From Circinella umbellata (taxonomy: Eukaryota; Mucoromycota; Mucoromycetes; Mucorales; Lichtheimiaceae): a stretch of 64,000 nucleotides of DNA. Shown piece by piece: positions 24,904 through 37,119 of the stretch (position 1 is its first letter; every line of letters begins with the position of its first letter). The notes under the pieces are model-generated. The model had not been told where the DNA came from and ran no database searches. It worked only from the letters and a program-made list of their open reading frames with translations. The position numbers and the translations under genes were made by a program. Location: positions 1,070,971 through 1,134,970 of the forward strand of contig JAIWNF010000005.1 in NCBI GenBank assembly GCA_025093555.1, written 5' to 3'.

Positions 24904-26669
24904 TCTTGTTTTATAAACAAAAAGGCTAATACGTAGGAAAGGTGGGGTATAAAAAAATAGAGATCAGAGATATGCAAAAGCAACAAAAAAAATTGCTTTT
25001 GTATTTTATCTACTACTATTTATAATTAATCAATTTTAAGGTTTCTTTCTTGTATAATAAAGTAAATTGCCATTCGAGATAGGTTTCACAAGGGTCTTCC
25101 AATATACTTTATCACACCTCTCTAAACAAATTCTACTTAAAAAAACTACCTGGAAAAAAGAAGGTTAGCTGCGATAGATTCTTTCAATAATTTTCTAGAT
25201 GCTATGCTAGAAAAAAGAAGGGTTCATGCATTTCAAGAAAAGCAGGAAGAGCACTAACATACATCATGTACGATTGGGATGAGTAATATAATGACTTTAT
25301 TATGGATTTGTGTAATGTGAAACATATATTTATAAAAAAAAATTACGATAAATATAATGATGGTTGGTAGAACAGCCATAAGATGTAGAATTGTATGAAT
25401 AAATGTGAATAAAACTCGAGAATTATTTTAAATCCAAATGAGCATGAGTATAATTGTTATTTTATTTTTTATAATCAGCATATTTACTTTTTTAAATGAC
25501 TTATCTTGCCAATAAATAGGAAAGAAAAGAAATATTTTATTCTTTAATAATTCATTGTTTATTAGTAACTCTTTTACCTAAACAGACATATAAATCAATG
25601 CACATGATTGCAACAAAGATAAACTATTGGTATTAGTTTTAATACTAAGATAAAAAGATGAATAAATTAATAATTGATAATAACCATGTTATCGCTGTTT
25701 TATTAGAGTAAATTACTATGATTAATTTCTGATGGAGGCAAATGTCACACACAAAACAACCATTAACAGAATTTACTTTTACCATGCCCCTACCTCTTTA
25801 GTGGCCTTTTTTCCTAAATTGGTTAGCTTTGTCATATAGAATGTATATGTTACCATTATTCGCTGGCTAAAATTTTTTTGTTTTAATTACAAAATGTGTG
25901 ATAATTATGTGGCACGAAGCAAAAAGAATTAATCACCTTTCTGCTCACTTTTTATTATTTTTTGTTCTACATTGATGGGATTAAAATAATACTGAGTATA
26001 ATAAAGTGCGAGTGCCTATTACTTGGAAATATATTTTACCTACTTATGCATACAATACAATAAATGGAAATTATTAAAAAAAAGCTTGTTACATGCCCAA
26101 AAGAAAGAAAGAAAATGTTTAAATACGAGGAAACGCCGCCAAGGTTTAGTTACCAAGACCCCTTGAACTTTGGGTGAATAAATCTAACATATTTCAACTT
26201 CTGACGCGTGCCTTGTGGAAGTGAACATACTTAACTTTCCACTCAACCTTTAATGACATTGAAGCATCCACTATATTTCAATATGAGATCAAAAACGAAA
26301 CCAAATATAAAATATAAAATATGATAAAACGATATAAATGCCGGTTATATTATTGATAGAGAGGGAATAACACTTTTTAAAGTTGTTTTTGAATGTCTAA
26401 CTATGGATGTATATGTGCTGAGAGATAAAGATATAGGGTAATATTAAAGCTAAAAAGAATAAGAATGAAAACAGAAAGTGTGTGTTTGTTATTTGTGCGA
26501 ATAACAGAAAAAAATGAGTAGTATAACATTTGAGTGTTGGGAATAGTAATATGTATTAATACAAAAGAAAAGGGATATATATCAATTTTTGTAAGACTGT
26601 TGAGGAGAAAGAGGAGGAGGAGAGGTATGTATATATTTATAAAGAAAATTAAAGAGGGAAGGAAAATAA
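24904..26669. other. Intergenic region, no gene seen
   Basis: AT-rich, probably the promoter of the secreted-protein gene on the left and 3' flank of the giant cytoskeletal gene on the right. A purine-rich GA run lies at 26600-26625. Confidence 0.55.
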
Positions 26670-29600
26670 TTATCCACGTCTTCGAGTAATAATGGGCATT
26701 TTTGCACCATCTTCAGCCTTAGTCATTTTAACTGTAACTTGATTTCCTGCCTCGTCAAGACGAATGTATTTATCCCCGTCTAGATGACCGCTGCGAGGAG
26801 CGGGTGTTTTGGATGAACGACGACTTGATGTTGACCATGTAGTTGATAACACATTATCTGTACTATTTGTTGCACTCACGATACCATTACCGCCACCACC
26901 TCGGACAGTAATACGTCCCGAAGGTGATATACATCGTGTGGTATGATAAGCAAGAGTTCCAGATTGAAAAGGAGTAGAAGTAGATGATGAAGCACCTGAC
27001 GATCCACTGCTGCTTGTACTAGAAACGATATCATCGGTTGTTTGACGGGCGCTTCCTTCCGTCAACTTGTGAGCACGTAAAAACCTTAAAATAATAAATT
27101 AATTCATAAATTATTTATTTTACTCTATGTGTCCCATTTCAATCAATTCACTATTACTCAAAATTTAAAAAAGAGAGGCACTTACTGGGAGAGTTCTTGC
27201 CAACCTTTGAAATTAAATAAAAAAAAATTTAGTTTCACTTTAATCATCGATATTTTTTTATGTACTTTCAGGATTAATACTTATATGAAAGGTACTTACC
27301 ACCACCAACTCTTACCATAACCAACTTGCTAGGTAAGATTCGACAGTAAACTAATCGAGGGTTAACTTCACCAAACCAATATTTTCCAACTTCACCAGGT
27401 ACCATCTTAACTTTAACACGATACAGATTTTCATTGACAATCCGACCTAATTCCATATCCAACTCATTCTTTGGATCAGCAACATATTTTGTACGTGATA
27501 CTGAACGTGATGGAATTGGCGTTTTAGATGGTCGTAAAGAAGTTCGATTATGTCGTGTATTACTTGCTGTACTGCCTTGACTTGATGATCTGCGTGACAT
27601 GGACACGCCCGCGGCTGTGGATGGTAAAGGAGGGGGTAATGTATTACCACTTCGTTTAGCATTACTGCTGCTTGGTCCAGAAGGTCCAACGCCACTACCA
27701 CTAGCGCCGCGACGTTTGGTGGACGTTGTTTTTGCGACTGCCAACTTGGTAAAGAAGTCATGATCCAATTGATTAATACATGTTTGTAATTCCCGTTCTC
27801 TTGCTGCTGCAGCTGCTTTAATCTTGTTACAACGTGCTAATGCGCGAGCCAATCGTTCCGATACACGGTCATCACTTGTATGTTTTCCTGCTTCAGATTT
27901 CGCCTTTTTTACAAGTTTGGTCATATCAGGTTCATACTTTTTGTACGATGCAATCAAATCCTTTAACAATGACTGGAGATCAGTTTTACTAAACTTGTTA
28001 TTAACAATAGGTGCGTGATGAGGTGCGGCATCATCAATAGCTATTTGTAATAATTGCGCTTGTTTTTCAAGCTTGTCTACAACTCTCATAAATACACTAA
28101 TGTTGCCTTGAGTTGTTGCTTCACTACGACGTGTTGCCAGTAAACTTTGTAATTCGCTAACACTGTATTCCAGTGATACTCGTTGAATCTTTAAGCCCTC
28201 ATCGTCATCATCGTCGTTAATTGTAGACACATTCTGTGAAGCTAACTTTTCAACCTCTTGTTCAATTTCATGCAACTCTTCTTGCTCGACATTGATCATA
28301 CTCTTATCATCATTTGAGCAAGAAAGTTGTAATGCATTGGCACGGTCCTTCAACTTGTCAACGTAACGCATGGTTTCTGTCAATTTGGTAGATACATCAC
28401 GGTGTTTCTTGGCCTTTTCCATACGTGACAATGTTTCAGAAACCATAGACATGAGTTGATCATATTCTTTCTTGAGCGACTGTAATCTACCTTCTACAGT
28501 CTTGGCAACCGTTGTATATCGTTTATCCTTGGAATATTCCTTTGTTAATGCAACTACTTGGTTTACCTGTTCTTCTACTGTTTGGATCGACTCTTCGATG
28601 GATCGTTGCATATCAGAAATCAAAATTTCTTTCTCGCTATTATTTGTACTGGTAATATTCAATTTCAATGTATCCAATGAGCCACGAACATTACCACATA
28701 ATTTGTTATACTTGGAATATTCTTTCATAAGCTCCAGGTAGCCTTGTTCGTCAGTAACGGTGGTATCTAATTTCTCAATGACATCGACCACAAGTTGTCG
28801 TACACCTTCCACGATCTTGTCATTCATCTTGAGCTTCTCTGTTAATTGCTTGCATTGTTCTGAAAATACACCATCAAGTTCATCTTGTGATGCATTCAGT
28901 TTATTTCTTGCTGTTGCTAATATCTTGCCATGAACATCAACAAAATTATCCACAGCGTTTAAGTCATCAATATTTGTTATCGTACATTTTTGGATTTTTG
29001 TTAATTGTTCCATACAGCCTGATTCAATATCTTTGGCTTGTTTCTTTATGCTATCCATAGCTAATTGCTGCAAATGTTCAGTACGATAAATATCAATGGA
29101 CTTGCTCACCGTACGTGCATTTTTCTTAACTTGGGCATGCCGCTTCAACAGATGGTTTTTACGTTCATTGTCGCCACCAGCTAAAGTAACACCATGAGCC
29201 AGCTCATCAAGTGCATGAACAATGGTTTGTAATTGTCGAGAAGCCGTATCCAATACTCCAACATCCGCTGTTTTATTTGAAGTATCAAATATATCAACAT
29301 CCTTCTTAACCTTGGAAATATTCGATTCAAGCTCCGTAAGCGTTTCATGGCCATCCACCCATTTCGCCATATCATTGACAAGTTGTGATAACCCATTACT
29401 TGCTGCCTCAAGATCCGCCCATTGCGCATCAATGCTTGCTTGTCGCTCCTTAGTCACATCATCTACATCAATTTGAGTCTGAATAAATTGATAGTACGAT
29501 ACAAGATCATTATGTGCTTCTTTGCAATCATCTTGTTGGCGTAACACTTCTTTATGCACCCTCACAAGTTGTTGATATTGTTGTCGCATATCCCCCTTGG

Positions 29601-32600
29601 CATCATCAATATGTTGGTGTGTTCCTTGTGCCTCTTGTATCAATGCAGCAACTTGTTCTAAACGAGCTTGTACCACATTAGCATTTTCACCGTGTGTCTT
29701 TTGCAACCGACTCGTATTAACTGCATCATAAAGAGATGTAATGGATCTTCGCACTTGAACAGCACTTTCTGCCACGCTGTCCAGCCGTTCCTTGATGTTT
29801 GTTGTTGTACTGCTGTCATTAGATAACTTCATAGCATCCTTTTGCAACTGTTCATAATCGCGCGATTCAAGTTCATCTACTTGTTTTTGCCATTGGGATA
29901 TTTGTTCATCCGTGATAGTCAGTGTGTCTGCATCCTCAATCGTTTTTTCCAACTTTTTGAATGTCAACAGAAGTTTTTGAGCACGTTCTTGAATTTCTGC
30001 CGGAACCAATGCTGCCATTAAAATATCTTTTGTGCGGGCTGTTTCATCTATTAAATCGTCCCATGCTTTTTCGATTGCTGCTTGTTTATCCACTGGCATT
30101 TCGTCTTCTGAACAGACAGTTGCACATTTGTCAAAAGCAGTCTTGAGAGTCGTCATTGCATTTTCATTGACGAAGCAACATGTGGATTGTATACTATCAG
30201 TCAAACTGATACCATCACGTAAACCTGGTATATTACAATATGGCTCCGCATGTTCCCGTGCTTTGAACAACATCCCATTACGTGTATCAATCCACTCCCT
30301 ACACGTTTCCAACTCTTTACAATATGCTTCGATAGCCATCTTCCGCCGAGAAATATTTTCCTTAGACTCTAGCAACTTTTCCATACCTTCAATCAATCCA
30401 GCCAATCGTCTACTCTTGATTTCAATTGTATCACGTACCAACGCATTCATGACATCATCTTTGACATGCTGTTGCGTCAGATCTAATGATAATTCTGAAT
30501 AGACTTCTCGTCGTGTTGGATAAGGAACTTTAGAAGATATATCACGATCGATGGTTTGTACATTAGATTCCAATTCTTGAATACGATTAAATGTACGGAC
30601 ACCTGTTTCTTCGTCGTTATTTCTGTTGTTGTTGTTTTTGTCTCTAGTTAACATTGCAATTTCTTCGCGGATTTGCTCGGCTGACTGTTCCAATGCGGCA
30701 GTATGATTCAAAAATTCAACCATCAAACATCGCTGTGCAACAATACCTTCAGCAAAGGCTAGATCAAGTGGAATACGTTTTTGGAGTTTATCAAGGTGCT
30801 GCATTTTAGCATTAAGTGCATCTGAAACAAGTAACATGTTCGTTGACGCTGTTGACGATGCTTCACGTAATTCGTTCAAATCGTTCAGTACTTGATCGAT
30901 CACTTTGTCACAATGCTGTCTATACTGTTCGTTTAAATTCATCCATGCATCTCTTAATTCATCATTACTGTAATTGTAGTCAGTAGCAATTGATGTTGCA
31001 TTTGTTGTTGATGACGCAGATGTTGCTGTCCATCGTGCACGATCTTCAATAAACCGATCCACACTTTCTTGATGTTTTTCCAACCAGGTTAACGAACCTT
31101 GTAATCGATCATCAAATGACAGTCGTTGCCGTACCAAATCCAACTCCTTAGATCGCGCACTCAAATTCTCTTCAAAACGATTTGTTGCTCGGTTCAATGA
31201 CTCCATCCATGCTTCAATATGATCAGGCGTTGCCATGGGCCGTGCTAATTTTGCAAAATACTTAACAAATGTGTCATAGCTTTGTTCAATCTCTGGTAAC
31301 GTATCCATCATAAACTTGTCTTTTTGCTGAATTAAATCGTCCCATTCAGCTTCCAGTTGCTCAACATGTTGGTGACCAAAATCATCTTGAGCAATCCATC
31401 TGTTCTTATTGGTATTAAATGCACGTAATTGTTCGCTCATTTTTTCGAGTTGGTCTCTACCAGCTTGTAATTTCTTTTGCCAAGTAATACGTTTGGATGC
31501 AGCTTCCATTGTCACTCTATGATCTGCGAAGGAATGTTTAAGCTGTTCCAAATTACTCATAACTTCACCAAGACGTCGTACAGGAACAGTAATATCCACA
31601 GACTTGATATCGGCTTTACTTGTTGACTCCATAAGATTGGCTATTTTGTCATGTAATTCTTTCAGTCGCACCATTTCAAATTGCTTTAGTGTTCCCACTA
31701 ACACACCATGTTTGTTTTCCAAATCATGCATTAACTCATCTGAAATAGTGGTAACAAATGTTGCATTATCCGCAGTAATGTCAATATGTTGTTGCTTAAG
31801 TTGAGCTGCTTGTGCATCAATCCATGATTTTAATTCAGAAGCCTCATTATCATATTCTCCAGCCAATGTCTTGGAATGATTGGCACGATGATATGCTTCG
31901 AGCAATTGATCAATAGATTCTCGTAATCCCTGCAACTCGTCCATTTTTCGATCAAGCAATGCTTTAATTTGTGCCTTGATTTGAGCATTGTAATTTGCCG
32001 TTTCGGTAGGTTGTAATGAACGTAAAAGACCTGATCCATTATAAGCTGGATATGGCATGATCTGACCACACTCTTGCCAAATGGCATCAATCGCTTGTCG
32101 AAATGATTGCGCACGTGATACCACCAAGTGAGCTTCTTGATCTTCCATAATACGACGTGTCATTTTGGTGATAGCATCCCGAATCTTTTCACCGTCCCGC
32201 TGAGCATCTTGAACACGTAAAAGAAATTCAGTAATAATAGACCGTTGAGTCATTAATTCAGTGGTGTATGTTAACAAATGTTGCAAATCCTTGTATTTTT
32301 GTTCGACTTCTCCTTGTTTATCCGTTAAAAATTGAAGCGTCGTAACATCCGGTACATTACCACTTCCATTACTTCTTATGCTAATGCCGCTTTGGTTACT
32401 GTAGTTGCGCACCATTTGTACTTGCATATCGGTATACTTTTCAACGAAAGTCTGATGCATATCCGATAATCCAGACATGTGGCGTTCACCAATCTCCATC
32501 ACACGGTCCTGGAGCAGTTGAACAGCTTGTGCATTTTCATTGTCATGAGCATAGGATGGTTTATCCACATCTTCTCTACTTGGATCAAAACGCGCCCTTT

Positions 32601-35600
32601 TAATACATAAGTCCCAAATCTTGCGTCCAGCAGTCAAAATCAAATGGTTCGATCGGGTCCAACTACCTTGCCAACAAATATATCGTTTTACCATGTCCAT
32701 ATGAAATGCACGTTGCGAAAGAATTTGCTGTAGCTGTTGGTGAGCTCCTTCAAGACATTCAATACTGCTCACCAATGAATGCCGGTCAACAGATACTGCA
32801 TTAGAAGTATCAATATCATCTTCCAATTCTCGTACTTCTTGAAGAACTGTGGCGAGATCTTCTTGTTCGATTTGTGCCAAACGAGTAGCAATACCATCAC
32901 GCTCCTTTTCCATTCGAGTAACTTCTTCTTCATCCATATCACTCATATTGGCGTGATCACAAATATCAATTTTAGTCTTGTTGAGTGTTCGAGTACGTTC
33001 TTCCATCCATGCGGCCAAACGTGCCATCTTATCATAGGCTCCCTTGGACCGTTGATGAAGTGACAGAATATATTGTCGACTAGCTAAAAGTTGATCCAAA
33101 CCATCAGCCAAGAGTGCTAAAGACATACCATAAGCGCTGATAGTACTTTTGATCGATTCATTGGCAACCTGATTGTTTTGTTCATCACCGGTGCCAATCG
33201 CTGTACTCATAATAGGTGCATCAGGATAAGGAACTTGAGCGGCAAAATGAGTAATTAAATAGGCGGATCGCTCCTTGAACACTTGAACTTTTTCAGCAAA
33301 CATTTCTTCTTCATTGATATTGACCATGAAACCACCTCCACCATGATTACGACTAATGGTACCATCACCATTATCACCGCTGGTGGTTGTTTCCATCATG
33401 GCTTGACGTAGCGTTTCGCCCTGATCTTTAATCTGTCGGAATTGACCTACCACTTCCATGACCTTGAGATGTTGTTCCACAACTTTACGACAAAATGCAC
33501 ATCGCTTCATCAAATCTTCAAATGCCTTTTCGAACCCTTCTTGACGTTTTTCCAAATAATCGGGTAAATCATCTGCGCTAGAATGATTCAATTCATCCAT
33601 TTCTTGATATGCATCCAATACGTGCGAATAATCTTCTTGATCAAAATCAGCAATTTTTCGTTCCAAATATACCAATGTTTGGATGACTTCTTCAATACTT
33701 GTTGAAGGTAAAGAAGACGCATCTCCTTCATTATCTCCAGTATTTTCAGACCAACGTGCACTCGCGTGTAAGAATACATTCATTTCTTCATCAGTGGACG
33801 CGACCCATTTGACAGCATCGGCGAATAGATTTTCCCATTGAATTCGTAACATGAGCATATCCAATAAAATAGATCGATTACCAAGTAAATGCATCAATCG
33901 ATTGAGCATGTTAAGCGTCGTCAACGTGATTTCAATGGTAGATGTATCGGCTGGACTTAAATCCTTTTCTCGTTCAGCACCGGTTAGTGTCTTGACATGG
34001 GTACGTAATCGAGTCATATCATCTGCATCAAATTTTTCGATCTCTTCACGAAGCGTTTGATGTTCATCGTATAAAATCTTGATTTTTCCATCTGAAAGAG
34101 AAAGTTGTATACTGAGAGGATCAACATCATCCATAAGGCCATCCCGTTGTTCAATGATATCAATACGTTCTGCAATCCATTTTCGAATACGCTGCGCTTC
34201 GATAAACCATACTCGAACTTGTTCAACCCAGTTGCATACCGTTTCGTATTTTCCTTGAATTTTTTGTAGATGATTAACATAATACCAACGATTGTCGTGC
34301 TTGTCGTTGCTGTTGACATCAATTTCTTCTGTTGTTACTTTTGATGAAAGTGAAAGTGGTGGTGATGATGGTTGTTGTTGCTGTTGACCATCGGTATCAA
34401 CCTCTGCTGTGACAAGCAAATCTCTGTATTCTTCTCGGACGGCTTGAACTGTGGATCGAGCTACATTCACTCGGTTTTCAAGTTCTTTAATAGCATCTTC
34501 GGTGACAGATTTCGTACTATCGTTTAATGTTTTGCGTACAATTTCGAGTTCATCATTTATAGCACGTGTGATATCAGCAAAGGAAACACCTCGTTTATAC
34601 TGTTGACAATCATTTTTGGAATCAGACAAGGATTTTATGAAATTATCATGTCGTTTCTGTAATCTTGTATATTGTGCGGAAACAATCCTCATGGCAGGCG
34701 CACATAAATCACGTGCCAATTGTTCAAATGATTTCCAAGTATTTTCATCAAATGTATCCGTTGAAGAAACTAATTCAGCAATCGACGACTCATATGTATC
34801 TACAGATTCATTTGAGCCTTCCTCCAAAGGTTGTAAAGGGTAAGCAACATCGGATCCATCCGAACTCTTTTTAATGATGGTTGGATACGCACTATCCAAA
34901 GATTCTTTTAAAGCAGTCATCTCTTTTTCAACCGAAGCGGCACGTTGTTGAAATCGTTTGGCATCATCCCCACCTTCTTTCCAATCACAATGTAATGTTG
35001 AAAGACTGTCGGCGGTAGAATCCATTAACTCCATAAAATCAGCCCACTGCTGTTCGAGATCATTATAAATGGATGTTGCTTCTGCTTGTATCCGCTGTTG
35101 CTCATTGTTACTAGTAATCGTATTATCATCATTTTCAATTTGTTGTAGTTCGCTGGAATGGAGTTTTTGACGTTTTGCGTTAATAGAGTCGAGTAGTATA
35201 CGTTGCCCATCTGCTTGTTCTCGAATAGCATCAAATGCAAGCATGCGTTGAGTAATAGCTTCTGTAGAATTGATTTCATCTTTAGTCATGGCCTCAACAG
35301 CAGGTGAAAAGGAGGATATAAATGTTGCAAGCGCATCAGAATCAGATAATAAATCATCAAAAATTGGGCTATTATTGGAGATGTCGCTAGGTAAATCAGA
35401 AGACGCCGGTTTTGCTTCTGCTTTATCTTGTTCCTCGCCATTGTTATTGTTGTTATTGTCATTGTCATTTTTGCTATGTTTCTCATCCACCTCCATATTT
35501 CCGACTGTTTCCAGCGCTAATAATATTTTTTAAAAAAAATTGGTCAATTATGTTATACATACCTAAAAGCAATTGAATTAACAGCAACTTTTTTCTTTTT

Positions 35601-37119
35601 TTACCTTTAGATGTATTTTGTTCTTCGTCTTCATTTTGTTCTTCTATCAATGGACCCACATCATTCTGGTGATATAGTCCTAAGAATTTCAATAAATCTG
35701 AAATACAAACTGCACGCTGTTTCCTTGCAGAATCATTATTCTGTTGTGATTGCTTTTTTTGTGTGAATGACATGACCTTATAAAATTCGGTAACGTACAT
35801 CATTACACTTGGTTCATGAGGATAATCCACATCCGTAAGGTCTTCTGGTTCCAAATATCGTGGTATATTCATTTGTTCCGAGGCAATATCAAACGATGTA
35901 GTCAGCAATCGATGCCATGTTTGTTGATTCCATTCTGATGCTGTTTTTAAATAGGTATCAAATAATTCTGGTATCATATTTGGATCATGTCGATGAATCA
36001 ATAAACAAAAGGCAACACCATTTCTCCATGATCTTGAGAAATCTTGAATAGATGGAATAATATTGGCCATTACATAATCATGTAATTGAATTCGTACCCA
36101 TCGTAATAATGCCAATTTAGCCTCTGTTGCGCTACTACTGGATGCTTTTTCTCCTCCAACCATTGCATTGTTGTGATTATTGTTATTATTATTTCGTAAA
36201 GCTCGTTGTGCAGCAGATGATAATAAAGATGATTTTTGTTGTGGTTGAGTAGAGGATGCTGTTAATGATGGTAATGGTGACGAAGGTGCTGTTTTAGATA
36301 TTGATGATGAAGGTGACACAAGTAATTCATTATCATGCTGAAATAGTAAATTTATGTTTCTTTTTTTTAGTAACCCATAAAAAAATAATAAATTCCCCTT
36401 CTTTTTTAATGGTTTTTTTTTTTTACCTCAATAAAAGACGTGATTGATTTATCGTCCAAAATTAAATGAATATGATATTTTAGCATAATAAAGTAAATCA
36501 ATGCTAAAGTCTTTTTTAAATCACCATTTACAATCGGCTCATTTCCAATATCAGGTACTTCTCCCAAGAATTGCGATTCAAGAAATGAAAGTGCTTGAGC
36601 AACATTGGATAATTGATGAATTCTCATGTTTCCCCTCTCTGGTTTCGGTGTAATAATCATTCCTTCTTCAACTTTTTGGTCTTGTTGTTTCTCCTTATTA
36701 ACTACTACAGATAAGAGTTTGAGGAGCCGTTTTCCATCCCTGAGATCAGTTTCCATATTCTCGATATGATCATCTGCTATTGACAGCTGAGCATTCACCC
36801 ATTTGGTCAAAGTTCGTTTTTGTATTTCCTGGTAATCAATACTAAGGTTTCGACTCGTATCTTCTTCTGAATTCGTTTGTTGCCCATGACGACGATGACG
36901 ATTGGATGATATACTGTTAGTTAATTTCATAGAACTGGATGTCTCGCGTAAAACTAACGATCGATTGGATCCAGAACGTTGCATTCCCCCAGTGATGGAA
37001 TGTATATTTGAATAAGCAGTCGTTGTATTATTACGAAGGGTGCTTGAATTTGATGGTGAGATTATTACATTGGGCGATGACAACGTGCTATTATTATTGT
37101 TGCTAGTGTTATTGCTCAT
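26670..37119 (-). CDS. Giant spectraplakin-like protein (CH-CH-rod-GAS2)
   Basis: Predicted actin-microtubule cross-linker of about 3,358 residues. Exons (minus): 37119-36427, 36337-35605, 35516-27300, 27204-27186 (19 nt) and 27084-26670. All junctions keep frame with GT-AG ends. An Asn/Ser-rich head precedes CH1 (about 97-216: RTLTKWVNAQL, LRDGKRLLKLL) and CH2 (about 303-421: LLRWVRIQL, WRNGVAFCLLIHRHDP), the tandem actin-binding pair. Residues about 490-3,070 are almost entirely helical with periodic Trp/Leu spacing (YETVCNWVEQVRVW, YICWQGSWTRSN, ITWQKKLQAGRDQLEKM), as in spectrin repeats. A basic Ser-rich linker carries TPIP (3141-3144). A GAS2 domain follows (about 3159-3230: ELGRIVNENLYRVK, YWFG, SKLVMVRVGGGWQELSQFL), then a basic tail ending RRRG. 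Head and rod are joined in a single transcript by inference. A separate promoter for the rod cannot be excluded. Confidence 0.85.

Noticed and set aside
24904..26669. Possible small genes in the spacer between the secreted-protein and giant genes
   Set aside because: No frame with plausible splice sites or motifs was found on either strand.
27474..35533. Many overlapping frames of 60-156 codons on both strands
   Set aside because: They are shadows of the 8.2-kb rod exon in other frames. Their composition follows the codon pattern of the real frame.
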